The position numbers and the translations under genes were made by a program. Below are positions 47,615-57,615 of a stretch of 64,000 nt of DNA, piece after piece. The stretch is from Stentor roeselii (Eukaryota > Ciliophora > Heterotrichea > Heterotrichida > Stentoridae), in contig RSEH01000195.1 of the NCBI GenBank assembly GCA_006503475.1, positions 26,844-90,843 of the forward strand, in the 5' to 3' direction. Under the pieces are notes generated by a model. The model saw only the letters and a program-made list of their open reading frames with translations. It had not been told where the DNA came from and searched no databases. Position 1 is the first letter of the stretch; each line of letters opens with the position of its first letter.

Positions 47615-49258
47615 TTAACACAGAAACGATTTTTTGATATTTTTTTTGGGAGTATCATCAAATTTCGACCTTTTTGGAGTTTCATCATACTTGCTATGTC
47701 TTTTAGGAGTTTGTTCAACATGGAGATTTTTCATACTACTAACTTTTTCTAATTTCAAAATCGGTAAACTACTAGTATGAGTCATTCCTTTCAAAAACCA
47801 CTCATGTTGCAAAGCATCTTCAGCAGAAATTCTAAAACGCGGGTCCCAAACAAGACATTCTAATTAAATCTTACTTGCAAGCAAATCCATAAAGACATGA
47901 TCAGCAGTGATCAAATATTTCAAAGGTTTACTGCCAGGAATCTTGCTCTTAGTTGAGTTGTTCTTCCTTAAACCATCCAAAACAACTCCTCTTTTGTTTG
48001 ACCTTTCTAGCATATAACTAGGTGGTAAGCCAAGTACTTCAATTATACAAATAATCTGCTCTATTTCATCACGTCCAGCAAAGAGTGGTCTGCCCATCAT
48101 CATTTCAGCCAGGACACATCCAAGACTCCACATGTCGATTTTATTATCATACCCGACTTCTAAAATGACTTCTGGAGCTCTGTAAAACCTGCTTTGAATA
48201 TAGGTGAAAACTCTTTTATTGAAGAAACAACCAGATCCGAAATCAATAATTTTTACCTTGGTCTGGTCATCATTAAGCATAATATTCTCAGGTTTCAAAT
48301 CACAATGCAAAATACTAAGACTATGGTAAAACTCAATCCCTTTCAGTATCTGTTCTGTAAAGCTTTTCAAAGTTGCTAAAGGCAGAGGCATCAAGTTTTT
48401 CGATTTATGGAACTGATATAAGTTCATCGACAGTAAGTCAAACGTAAGACAAATATGATTACGAAATATAAAATGATCCAAAATATTGATGACATTATCA
48501 CTTGCTTCATCACCTTGAATAAGTTTATACAAAATCTGTATCTCAATTTTCGCCTGATGAATAATGCAAGAAAGATTTCTAATGATTTTAATAGCAATCA
48601 GTTTTTTTTCCTTATGGTCATAAGCCTTGATCACCTGCCCATAAGACCCTCTGCCCAATATTTCCAGAATTTCATAACGATAATAAACATGATCGTTTTT
48701 AATCAAAATATAATCATTTCTCTCATCATCAAAACCATTATTAACCTCCTTCGGGTTCGCTTCAAGTTTCTTCACTCCAGAGGCAATGTAGAAAATGGCT
48801 CGAAATGAAAGAATTTCAGTCTGCTCAAAATAAGAAAGTCGCCTGCTGAAAAGTCGCACGACAACTGCTGGGGTGTAAGGAATCTTCATTGGGTCCCAGT
48901 CTTCTTCTTCTGATTTTATGTCAACTAAAGAATTGTTTCTTTTTGGCTTCTTTTCGTGAGTTTCGTCTTCGTATTTGCCTTCGAGGCTGTGGTTTCTTTT
49001 CGGCTTTAATGTTATCTTTTTCTTTGATTTAGCACATTCGAGTTTCAGGTCGTTGATTGATGCTTTTTTCTTCATTGAATGGCCTTTGCTACTTGAAAGC
49101 ATTGATGTACCTATGCTTACTTTAGAGGTTTTTACTGGTGTCTGTTGAGAGTTTTTTACTTTTCCTGATTTTTTTGATAACTCTTGGGAAAGCTTTTGGA
49201 TAGCCGCGAGGTAACCCTTTTGGAGGATCTGATTTTTTGATTTTGACACTTTTTCCAT
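47615..49258 (-). CDS. Class II DYRK-family protein kinase, one 15-nt intron (542 aa)
   Basis: Exons 49258-47875 and 47859-47615 join across a 15-nt intron at 47860-47874. The N-terminus is long, basic and disordered. Residues about 170-205 carry the DYRK homology box (NNGFDDERNDYILIKNDHVY). The kinase domain has GRGSYGQV, AIKIIRN, HCDLKPEN, IDFGSGCF and the DYRK activation segment FTYIQSRFYRAPEV. The first Tyr of the usual YxY is Phe, while the autophosphorylated second Tyr is kept. The intron joins SKI-side residues to CLVWDPRFRISAEDALQHEW, the end of the kinase C-lobe. The tail repeats TPKR/DDTPKK motifs. DYRKs regulate growth, cell polarity and differentiation. Confidence 0.88.
47860..47874 (-). 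other. 15-nt spliceosomal intron
   Basis: On the minus strand it reads GTAAGATTTAATTAG. Removal joins DLLA to KCLVWDPRFR, restoring the conserved kinase C-lobe. It has A at position 10. Confidence 0.9.
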
Positions 49259-49367
49259 AATGAATTATTAACTGAAGGAGAAAAATTTAAACATGAAAAT
49301 GTTGGGATGAAGCTGGAAACATTCACTAGTTCAATCAAAATCTCAAATTTCTCAAAAAACCCTTTAT

Positions 49368-49709
49368 CTAACTGCTATAATTTCCGAGAGAACTCAAATA
49401 AGCAGCTTTTTCTCTCTCAACACAATTCATAAAATCACTATGCGCACTAGTACAAGGATCATCAAATCGATAAATATCTCCAGTCATAACATCTCTATGA
49501 ATTCCAGAGTCCCCTCGAGGAAGACTCATACACATCTGTATGCGACAAGCGAAAGGTTTACACTTAAGTTCAGCGATTTCATCAACACTCAAGTCACTTT
49601 TTTGTTTATATTCAATCATTTCAGGCGAGTCGACCATGCATCGTTCATACTGTTGTTTTGCATCATCCTCAAACTTCCGACTAGGAGCTTGTCTGCGGTT
49701 TTTGGACAT
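49368..49709 (-). CDS. Twin CX9C (CHCH-type) protein, probably mitochondrial intermembrane space (113 aa)
   Basis: Two CX9C motifs are visible: CKPFACRIQMC at about residues 50-60 (with an extra Cys inside) and CTSAHSDFMNC at about 86-96, plus a lone Cys near residue 24. Twin CX9C proteins fold as disulfide-locked helical hairpins imported by the Mia40 relay and often serve respiratory-chain assembly. The 25-residue spacer is longer than in most small CHCH proteins. Start MSKNRRQAPSRK has no signal peptide, as expected. The specific family (CMC, COX19, COA-type) is unclear. Confidence 0.6.
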   Translation of the reverse strand: MSKNRRQAPSRKFEDDAKQQYERCMVDSPEMIEYKQKSDLSVDEIAELKCKPFACRIQMCMSLPRGDSGIHRDVMTGDIYRFDDPCTSAHSDFMNCVEREKAAYLSSLGNYSS

Positions 49710-49760
49710 GTCTGGTAATTATAAAGATTTCGTATTATTAAGATTAGACTAAAGGATTAC

Positions 49761-50534
49761 TTAAGATGATTTCGCCTTTCCTTGATTGGCTACGGCTTCC
49801 ATTTTGGCTTTGAGTTCTTCGTCTGATATTAGATACTTTTGACTGATTGGCTTCAGTTTTGAGTCGAGTTCGTAGACAAGAGGAACTCCTGTTGGAATGT
49901 TTAGAGAGATTATGTCTTTGTCGCTGATATTGTCTAAATGCTTGACTAGACCTCGGAGAGAGTTACCGTGAGCCACTACTAGAACTTCTTTACCTTTTAG
50001 GATGTCTGCTGCGATGTGGTCGTACCAGAAGGGAAGAACTCTTTCGATGCAGTCTTTAAGACATTCTGTTTTTGGAAGGACATCATGGGCTAGATGTTCG
50101 TATCTTCTGTCAGTCTTAGGGTGTCTCGGATCAGATTCTTCTAAAGGAGGAGGAGGAATATCAAAAGACCTTCTCCAAATCTTAACTTTTTCTTCTCCAT
50201 GAAGTGCAGCAGTCTCCGCTTTATTCAATCCTTGCAATGCCCCATAATGCCGTTCATTAAGTCTCCAATGTTTGAAGACAGGAAGATATTCCTGCGACAT
50301 TTCAGCTAAAATTAAGTTCATAGTGTTGATAGCTCGTTTAAGCACTGAGGTATAAACCTGATCGAATTTAAAGTTATTCGATAAGAGCATCTTTCCACCA
50401 GTGCGAGCCTCAAGTTCCCCTTTAGCCGTGAGAGGAACATCAGTCCATCCCGTGAAGCGATTTTCCAAGTTCCACTGAGACTCCCCATGACGAACAAGTA
50501 CAAGTCTATACCTTCGAGACAAGACTTGAAACAT
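49761..50534 (-). CDS. 2,3-bisphosphoglycerate-dependent phosphoglycerate mutase (257 aa)
   Basis: The histidine phosphatase signature LVRHGESQWN (H16) is followed by RFTGWTDVPLTAKG, LNERHYGALQGLNKAE, PPPPLEESDPRHP and a second active-site His in VVAHGNSLRGLVKHL. These match the cofactor-dependent PGM of glycolysis, which interconverts 3- and 2-phosphoglycerate. Length (257 aa) fits the dimeric or tetrameric dPGM class (about 250 aa). The N-terminal eight residues extend slightly beyond the usual start; another in-frame ATG is not available nearby. Confidence 0.95.
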   Translation of the reverse strand: MFQVLSRRYRLVLVRHGESQWNLENRFTGWTDVPLTAKGELEARTGGKMLLSNNFKFDQVYTSVLKRAINTMNLILAEMSQEYLPVFKHWRLNERHYGALQGLNKAETAALHGEEKVKIWRRSFDIPPPPLEESDPRHPKTDRRYEHLAHDVLPKTECLKDCIERVLPFWYDHIAADILKGKEVLVVAHGNSLRGLVKHLDNISDKDIISLNIPTGVPLVYELDSKLKPISQKYLISDEELKAKMEAVANQGKAKSS

Positions 50535-50650
50535 TTATAAGTCTAAGAATAGAGAAAGGACTATGCTAGACGAATGATGAAATCTGTGATTAGAAAAATG
50601 AAAATTTTATTTCATTATGACCTCAGATTGTCATTAATTAATTCTTATGC

Positions 50651-51184
50651 TTAATTCAACTCTGGCTCATCATCGCCTTTTGGACTGGATATGTAAAAGT
50701 CCAGCTTACTTGTACTTTCTGGATGAGAGGTTATGTGAAGACCATCCGTGGATTCTTCAGTGTTGCAGTCATCTCGGTGGTCATTAACTCCGTATGACAA
50801 ATGACTGGTTCTGCACTTTTTTAGCTTTTCTTTAGCTTTGAATAAAAACGAGGTTTTTTTCAAGTGGGCTGGGTGGATGAAGTCGTTTTTAGAGAACCTG
50901 CGACTCTGGGTGTTACTTTTTGGACTGAATGCCTGGACTTCAGGCTGGGTGTAAAGAGTTGTTAAGGCTCTTCTGAGCATTGGACGTTTAAAGTGGTTGA
51001 TTTCAACTATTTCAACTAAAGGCTCTTCTTGGTTATTGTGCCTCAGAGGAAGCATTAAAAGATCAAGTTTCGGCTTTTCTGCTTCGAAGTCAGGCATTTC
51101 AGTATCATCAGGTTTTGAAGGAGTTTCATAAGCAAGGTTAATAGAATAGTCTTTGCTCTTATCATAGGCCAGGCAGTTCCCCAT
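50651..51184 (-). CDS. MGNC-start, probably N-acylated protein of unknown function (177 aa)
   Basis: The protein begins MGNCLAYDKSKD, a strong candidate for myristoylation (Gly2) and palmitoylation (Cys4), so it probably sits on membranes. The rest is polar and apparently disordered, with Pro/Glu/Lys-rich tracts and basic patches (KEKLKKCRTSHLSYG). No catalytic or fold motif seen. It might be a ciliary or cortical adaptor, but that is inference. Confidence 0.65.
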   Translation of the reverse strand: MGNCLAYDKSKDYSINLAYETPSKPDDTEMPDFEAEKPKLDLLMLPLRHNNQEEPLVEIVEINHFKRPMLRRALTTLYTQPEVQAFSPKSNTQSRRFSKNDFIHPAHLKKTSFLFKAKEKLKKCRTSHLSYGVNDHRDDCNTEESTDGLHITSHPESTSKLDFYISSPKGDDEPELN

Positions 51185-51355
51185 AATTTTTATTAACCAA
51201 ACTTGACCAAAACATTCAAAATATCAGCAATCATGAAAAAAATTGAAAATTTAAGATTTTAGAACTTCTGATTTTTTTTTCTTTTCTTCTGAAATAATTC
51301 TTTTTCCTGAAAAAACAGTTATTTTAGACATCATCTTATAAAATATCGATTTTTC

Positions 51356-52705
51356 ATGTCTTTTGCTATTGATATTGAAAATAATCGTGTTCAGCAGTCG
51401 TTGAGACTTCTTGGAATTCAAGAAGATGACCTGATGATGAGAACTTTTGATGATTTTGTGAAAAAAGATACTCCAGAACATATACAACGACTTCGGTATT
51501 CTTATCATGTAAAAAAACAAGAGGACCTGGTGAAACTAATTAAAAATCACATCAAAGAAACTATTTTAAGGGAGATTCAAGTAAAGTCTTCAAAAAATAA
51601 GAAATCAGTTCTTGGTAATAAACCAACTCATAAGACTTCTGCAACTCCAGACCCTGTTGACCGTCTTTCGAGAATAAAAGAGAAACATCAAGAAAAAATT
51701 GAACAAACTTTGAAAAATCTTCAAGAGTCCTTCACAGGTCTTCAAGCTTTGAAAAAGAAACTAGATGAAGGAGAGAGTCTCCGTGTAAAACTAAGAAACG
51801 AAAATTTAAACAAATTTGTAAAAAATCAGGAATACAAAGAAAAACAACAAGAAAATCTCAGTCTGTTAAAGAAAAACGAAAGAAATAGATGGAGAAGCAA
51901 AAGAAATCTCTCTAATATCACTCCTAGGCTCTCGACCAGCAAAAAACTCAGTTCAAGGCAGAGTTTATCTGCAGAAAGCAGCAAAAGCAATGACGAAATC
52001 CAAAGATTCCTGGAAAAATACAATGAAAAAATGAAAAAGTCTCAGCTAGTTTATCAGCAGCACATTGAGAACAAGAGAAAAATTGCTTCAGACCTTTCCC
52101 AAAAGGCTGAAAACACTTGCAAAGCAATGAAACAAGGAGCAAAACTAGAAAACGAAGATACTTTTTTTAGAATGGTTACAAAGCATAAAGAAGCTGAGCG
52201 AAAAAGAAAAGAAATTCAAGAACAACGTCTGGAAACACTTGAAAGACTGAAACAATCTACTCAACAAAAGAGAGAAAAAGCGAATTTACGGCTTCAGGAG
52301 TATGAAAAACATCTTAAAAAGAAAGCTCGGGCAATCGAAGCTCGTTCTGAGATCTACTCAAAGATCCAAGAGCAAAAAGCCTTCAACTGGACACGCAAAC
52401 TCGAGTTAAAACACGAGTTCAAACGTCTAAAAGACGAAGAAATTTCATTCAACGCCGAAAGAAAAAAGCGAATGCTGTAATATTCACTCAGCAAATACCG
52501 ACGAGAGCAGATCCTAGAGAAGCAACTAAACAACAGCGCAAGAATAGATCTAATGAAACAAGAAAAGCACGAGGAAGTCATCAAGTGCCTCGACATCGCG
52601 ATGAAGACCATGATAGAAAAAGAAAAACTAAAGCAAGTCCTTCTAATCCTTAAAAAGACCCCAGAGGACTCTTTGCTAATGTTAAATAAAAATAATGGAC
52701 CCTGA
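51356..52705 (+). CDS. Coiled-coil protein, one 15-nt intron, overlaps next gene (444 aa)
   Basis: Exons 51356-52476 and 52492-52705 join across a 15-nt intron at 52477-52491. The N-terminal ~70 residues (RVQQSLRLLGIQEDDLMMRT, FVKKDTPEHIQRLRYSYHVK) form a block I associate with ciliate coiled-coil proteins. From about residue 90 the protein is nearly continuous, highly charged coiled coil (KEAERKRKEIQEQRLETLER). The spliced frame ends at TGA (52703-52705), 11 bases inside the exosome-subunit CDS that begins at 52695. It may be a basal-body or cortical fibre protein, but only the coil supports this. Confidence 0.7.
52477..52491 (+). other. 15-nt spliceosomal intron
   Basis: It reads GTAATATTCACTCAG. 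Retained, it gives an immediate TAA. Removed, it continues the coiled coil (KKRM, LKYRREQILEKQ). It has A at position 10. Confidence 0.82.
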
Positions 52706-53282
52706 ACTTCTTAAGCAAATCAGTCCTAAAGACTTTTACGAGGCGCATTTGAAAGAAGGGGTCAGGCCTGACACTCGTGAAGTTTACGAATCAAGAAAAT
52801 GCGCCATCACTTTAAACGAGGCTCAAAACTCGTGCATGGTCAGACTTGGCAACACGAGTGTCGTTTGTAGTCTTCTTCAAGGCACTGGGGTTGAAGGGTT
52901 CGAAGGTCTTGGCTTTCTTGGAATGCCTCAAGGGAAAATTTTAGTCTCTGTTCTTGCTGATGATGGAAATTTGTTGGAAGCTGTTGCGATTTGTTATCAG
53001 ATCGTCAATGGCACGAATGACTTCTTGTTTCCTTTTACTTACTCTGAAGTTTTCAAGCACTTTGTTAGAGATCCGAATAAAGAAGAAGAAAATTTAAGTG
53101 ATTGTCTTTTTACTATTTTTTTAAGTAGTTCCAAGTTCTCTTTAATCAAGTCTAAAGGAACTGGAATTTCTTTTTCAGATGTGAAAAAAATAGTTGAAAG
53201 TCTTGACGATTCAATTGAAAAAGCGAGAAAAAACTTAGAATTTTTATCATCAAATAAAACTTTTATCGGCACTTTTTACTAA
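52695..53282 (+). CDS. Exosome RNase PH-like subunit (RRP43/EXOSC8 type), shortened (195 aa)
   Basis: The start MDPELLKQISPKDFYEAHLK, the segment EGVRPDTREVYESRKCAITL and the strand SCMVRLGNTSVVCSL match the N-terminal half of EXOSC8/RRP43-type RNase PH domains. VLADDGNLLEAVAI corresponds to the conserved DGN region, and the end (FSLIKSKGTGISFSDVKKIV) to the family C-terminus. Family members are about 270-300 aa; here roughly 70 residues after the GNTSVV strand appear to be missing, so the core fold is abbreviated. The exosome ring degrades and processes RNA; these subunits lack catalysis. The start overlaps the previous gene's stop by 11 bp. The stop lies one base from the stop of the next gene on the other strand. 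Confidence 0.7.
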   Translation: MDPELLKQISPKDFYEAHLKEGVRPDTREVYESRKCAITLNEAQNSCMVRLGNTSVVCSLLQGTGVEGFEGLGFLGMPQGKILVSVLADDGNLLEAVAICYQIVNGTNDFLFPFTYSEVFKHFVRDPNKEEENLSDCLFTIFLSSSKFSLIKSKGTGISFSDVKKIVESLDDSIEKARKNLEFLSSNKTFIGTFY

Positions 53283-53283
53283 C

Positions 53284-55149
53284 TTAAAAAATTCTTGTTT
53301 TTAAAATTTCATGAAGTTCGAGCATAGAAGGTCTTTGCAAAGGGTCGATATTCCAGCATTTTTGCATGATTTGACATTCAACATTAAGTTGCATCTCTGG
53401 AGTGATTCGAGGTCTGACCCCTTGGTCATTAAGAAGATGATAAAACATGTTTTTCTGCATTGTTCTGTAGTCAGCGACATGTTCAAAAGGATGTAATCCA
53501 GTTAAAAGTTGATACATGGTCATTCCAAATGCCCAGACATCAGAAGAGGTCTTCGGAGAAGACCCCCTGATCTGTTCAGGAGGACTATAAAAAATAGTAC
53601 ATCCCAGTTTCATCTCCTTGCTTCTATCTTGAAAAATATCACAAGCCAGTCCGAAATCAGCTAAAATCGGTTGCCCTCCTTGAAAAAAAACATTATGAGG
53701 CTTAACATCTAAATGCACATATCCTTTCGAATGAACATAACAAAGTGTTCCAGCAATTTTTTCTAAAATTTTAACTTTTTCACTTAAACTTGTTTCTTTG
53801 TTTTTTATCAGCTCGTTCAAAGTCCCTCCTTCACAGTACTCAAAAACGATTCCTAAAGTATCTTGGTACTTGACTGTTCCATAGACTTTAATAATACTCG
53901 GGTGTCGCAGGTACTTCGTTATCAGAAACTCTTGACGGATTCGGTCGATGCTTGAGCCTTGGTCTTCTTTGCGGAAAGATGGGAATTTTATTGCGACTGG
54001 CTTGGAATGAAGATGATTTTTGAAGATTGTGCCGAAACCGCCAGTTCCCAGTAAGGCTTTAGGGTTGTCTAGATGTTTATCTTGGAACCCTGATAAAGAA
54101 ATACTGTCAAAAAATAGGTTTCGCTCAGGATGTGCTTTGATTGAGTAAAGGGAGAGGTTTAAGGAGGTTATTTGACGAAGAAGCATTAATTCGTATTCTG
54201 ACCTGCTGTTGCTTTGAGCGTTCATCGCGTTTTCGATGTTTTTGAAACCGAGTTTTAAGTCGTATACGTTGTTTCCAGTGGTTAACACCTTGATAAGGCC
54301 CAGGGCAAGTTTGGAAAACAAGATTTTTTTATCATACATCTCCATAAAGGTCCTCAGAAGTCTTGTGAAAAACTCTCCTGAAAAGTTATAAGCTTTTTCT
54401 ATTGCCAACTCGATACTCATCAGTTTAGTATTATCGTAAAACATTCGCTCATCTGCAAGGCTCACATTTTCCAAATCAAAAAAATGCTGGCAAAGAGAAA
54501 TCTTCGCAAAAGTCTCACAATTCACAGGAATCGCATTTTCTTGAACAGGTTTTCTCTTCACATTGACAACTCCTCGATTTGAGTTTGAAGAAGTTTCAGA
54601 AAATCGAGAACTGCAGATTTCCAAAAGATTTCCCAGGTCTTTCATTTCAATTCTTTCGGACTGGTCGACTATTTTCACAAGCCCAAAGCCAAAAGCCTTA
54701 TAAGAAGCCAGGGTGTTAAGAATTGTGTGACTGCAAATTTGTCTCCAGTAATTAGAAGGAAAACAGTTAAAAGCTAAAACATTCTCAAATCGCGCGTAGG
54801 ATTTAGAAGATGTCAACTTGAAAAGACCTAGTCTCAGGAAAGTGTTCACCATTGTTATGTACTCGATCAATGTTCTTTTCAGCTGAGGGTCGGAAAATGT
54901 AAAGGTCTTGTTGTCAAATGTGAAGATTATGTAAACTTTTATCAGAAATGCGTCAACGTCGATTAGAACTGGAAATGTTGACCATCGACCGTCCATGCTT
55001 TGACCCATGTTTGTGATTGAAAATAAGATTCTGCATTTTTGAGTACTTGGCTGGATTCTGTAGTTTTGGATACCGAGACGGCAAATTACACCTTTGCAGA
55101 TGTCTATTATTGTAGAGATTTTTTGGTCTATTATGGAAGTTGATGCCAT
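53284..55149 (-). CDS. TKL-like protein kinase with unknown N-terminal region (621 aa)
   Basis: Residues about 355-621 form a kinase domain: LGTGGFGTIFKN, VAIKFPSFRKED, FEYCEGGTLNELI, HLDVKPHNVFF (the usual HRD reads HLD, catalytic Asp kept), LADFGLACD, GCTIFYSPPEQIRGSSP and SDVWAFGMTMYQLLTG. The pattern fits tyrosine kinase-like (TKL) or mixed-lineage-type kinases. The N-terminal ~350 residues are folded-looking but match nothing I know. The non-RD catalytic loop suggests activation without loop phosphorylation (family knowledge, inferred here). It is convergent with the exosome gene with one base between stops. Confidence 0.8.
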   Translation of the reverse strand: MASTSIIDQKISTIIDICKGVICRLGIQNYRIQPSTQKCRILFSITNMGQSMDGRWSTFPVLIDVDAFLIKVYIIFTFDNKTFTFSDPQLKRTLIEYITMVNTFLRLGLFKLTSSKSYARFENVLAFNCFPSNYWRQICSHTILNTLASYKAFGFGLVKIVDQSERIEMKDLGNLLEICSSRFSETSSNSNRGVVNVKRKPVQENAIPVNCETFAKISLCQHFFDLENVSLADERMFYDNTKLMSIELAIEKAYNFSGEFFTRLLRTFMEMYDKKILFSKLALGLIKVLTTGNNVYDLKLGFKNIENAMNAQSNSRSEYELMLLRQITSLNLSLYSIKAHPERNLFFDSISLSGFQDKHLDNPKALLGTGGFGTIFKNHLHSKPVAIKFPSFRKEDQGSSIDRIRQEFLITKYLRHPSIIKVYGTVKYQDTLGIVFEYCEGGTLNELIKNKETSLSEKVKILEKIAGTLCYVHSKGYVHLDVKPHNVFFQGGQPILADFGLACDIFQDRSKEMKLGCTIFYSPPEQIRGSSPKTSSDVWAFGMTMYQLLTGLHPFEHVADYRTMQKNMFYHLLNDQGVRPRITPEMQLNVECQIMQKCWNIDPLQRPSMLELHEILKTRIF

Positions 55150-56109
55150 TTTTATCGGGGTTAGGATTGATAAGGAGTTATATTAGATTATTTTTAGGTG
55201 ATTTTTTTAAAAATTTAGGATTTTAAGGATTTTTAGGAGGATGGATCTTTGGATGGGTTGATTATTTGAATGGATTGATGAAAGAGATGAGAAATTTATT
55301 GGTAATATTTTTTTAATGCAAACTGTGAATGAAATTAGGTGAAAAATGTTTCGAAGTAGATAATTTTTACATTCATGAATCTGAATGTTTAAGTTTATGG
55401 ATATTTGTTTGAAAGAAGCAGATTAAGGATATTATTTATTGTGAAACTTTTATATTTTCTGTATCATAAGCTTCATACTCTATTGAACAAAATAGTGATT
55501 CAGGAAAAAAAAGTATTTAAACCAACTAATATAATAAAACCATGAAAACCTACTCTGCGATGTAATTACAAACAAAACTTTTAATCTCTTTATTTGATCA
55601 ATAAAATAATCTAAATAATCATTAAATCCCTTGTTTTCTCATTTGAATAAGGATTAATTAGTAAAAATTTGTGATTTACTTAATTCGGTGACGAAATCTT
55701 GTCTTTATTTTTTAAAGAATCTTCAAAAGTAGCATTAACATTTCCATATTCACATTTCAATAATCTTTGAAAGAAAATCTTCCAAGTTATCGATTCTCAA
55801 GTAGTAAAAGTCAAATTCCGGATAAGATTTTTCTATTAAATGAAGATAATTTAGAGTTTTATTTTAATCATTATTTCATTTTATTGGTTAATGTTGAATT
55901 TCTGCAAAGCTAATTTTTTTCGTTTGATTATAGCCAAACAATATAAAGATTTAAATAAATTTATATTTTTACTGAGGTACATTTAGATCATGATTATTAT
56001 CAGATTTATTTAGAATATAAACGATTACTTTCAAATTTTTCAGATCTTTAATTTTCTAAGTATTTTTATACGGTTTTGAAGAGGTGATATTAAGTTTATA
56101 ACTATTAAA
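55150..56109. other. 960-bp AT-rich intergenic region
   Basis: It lies upstream of the kinase gene and downstream of the multipass gene. No coding-like ORF, tRNA box or repeat seen. The first 100 bases on the plus strand are T/G-rich. Confidence 0.4.
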
Positions 56110-57084
56110 TTAGATTACTAATTTGTTAGTAAAAAAATCGAAGATCTGATAAATAAGGAATATTCCTAAAGTCAAAGAAATCTGGTTCAAATAAATCAAC
56201 TTCAATGAAATCGAATCATTTCGCATGATTAGCAAGTACCCAATAGGATGAGCGAATCCTTGAATAGTGAAAATTTTAACAAGCCAGTAAAACTGATCGA
56301 ATATTACAATTCCAACACAATAACTAACAAAAGGTATCAAGAAGCTGATAAAAATAAAATAAAAGTGGTTGTAATCGATGTTTCTTCCAAAACAATGATA
56401 GTTTAAATAACTAATTTTTTTTCTAAGACCAAAATCTGAATTTGAATGAACAACATGTTGATTTATCAAACACTGTGAATTTTCATGAGCAAAAAAACTA
56501 AAAAGAATAATATAATAAAAAATCAATGGATAAACGCAGTAAAATGAAAAAAATTCAAGTATGATACTTTCAAAATTTATATCATCAAATAAAAAAACTG
56601 ATAAGAAGTAAGAACCAATTAAAAATAGTAAAACTTTCAATTCACTTTTAGTAATTCTTTTATTTTTGTAAACAAATCTTATTAAAAGTAACTCAAATGA
56701 ACAATAAAACACTTTTGAGTATTGGTTTTCAGGAAGTCTATTAAGAAATATTATAGCTTGCATATAAAGCAAGTCCCTGAATTGAGACTGAAACCTGATA
56801 TATCTTGCTTCTATTGTCGCTACTAACAATAAAAAAGTAGAGAGAATGCGGGATATTTCAGAATTAATGTAAAACTTTACCAAATTCATAAGATAAATAA
56901 TTTTTTCTTCTTGACTGGTGAGAAAAAACAATCCTAGAAGTTGGTAATAAAAATGAAGAAACCCAGCACATAAAATGATATGAACTAAACTTTGAAGCCT
57001 TCCAAATATCTTCAAATCACTGAATGCAGGTGCAATGATCAAAGTACACAAGATACAATAAAGTAAATAAATCAGATCAGACAT
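56110..57084 (-). CDS. Multipass membrane protein of unknown function (324 aa)
   Basis: The protein is hydrophobic with about eight to nine membrane segments (LIYLLYCILCTLIIAPAF, LVHIILCAGFLHFYYQLLGL, FYFIFISFLIPFVSYCVGIV). I find no catalytic or transporter motif. Codons are far more AT-rich than in the neighbouring genes, and the protein is rich in Phe, Tyr and Ile, so it may evolve quickly or be lineage-specific. Possible alternatives are a degenerate permease or a spurious AT-driven frame; length and single continuous ORF favour a gene. Confidence 0.55.
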   Translation of the reverse strand: MSDLIYLLYCILCTLIIAPAFSDLKIFGRLQSLVHIILCAGFLHFYYQLLGLFFLTSQEEKIIYLMNLVKFYINSEISRILSTFLLLVATIEARYIRFQSQFRDLLYMQAIIFLNRLPENQYSKVFYCSFELLLIRFVYKNKRITKSELKVLLFLIGSYFLSVFLFDDINFESIILEFFSFYCVYPLIFYYIILFSFFAHENSQCLINQHVVHSNSDFGLRKKISYLNYHCFGRNIDYNHFYFIFISFLIPFVSYCVGIVIFDQFYWLVKIFTIQGFAHPIGYLLIMRNDSISLKLIYLNQISLTLGIFLIYQIFDFFTNKLVI

Positions 57085-57615
57085 TTTATAAAGTCTAAAT
57101 TAAACATCATAAACTTTAAATTTGTTTATATCCAACTTACTCTTTTATCTATCTTAAGTCATGTCTTGATATAGGGTTTTTCATTAACGCGGATATGAAA
57201 GAGAAGTAAGTGGTTTTTGTCAAATTCTTTTTGATTCTGGATTCTAGGATTTCTCCATTTAAAGGATATTTTTAATATTGAGAGGATTTCGATCAACATA
57301 GATGATTTTTTAATCAATAAATAATTTGTTTATCCATGCTCAGATACATACTATCAGGTATTACTTAAAACAAGCCATAGTAAATTCTATAAAGTATAGA
57401 AAAGAATGAAAAAAAAACTGGCAAAGAGATGAGCTTATTAAAGCAGTCTTGCTCAATAGGCTAAAAACATCTTAGAAAAGGTGTTTATTAATAATATACT
57501 TAACTCGATAGAGTATTCAAACACTAAACTTGCAATCTATCTTTGATTTCAGGTAATTAACACTATAATACTAGAATATAACAACCAAATAGTAAACCTA
57601 AAAACTTAACTAACC
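57085..57615. other. 530-bp AT-rich intergenic region
   Basis: It lies downstream of the cathepsin L gene and upstream of the multipass gene start (both minus strand). No feature recognised. The last ~15 bases (AACTTAACTAACCTTAAAC) are also found beside the second cathepsin copy at 63306. Confidence 0.4.

Noticed and set aside
14306-52705. Possible reassignment of TGA to Trp (Blepharisma-like code)
   Set aside because: Only four genes end in TGA (SAXO-like, MGC small protein, RNF5-like, coiled-coil gene). No TGA interrupts a conserved domain across more than 20 kb of coding sequence, and Trp is regularly TGG. The standard code fits better. A read-through of the coiled-coil gene by a few codons cannot be strictly excluded.
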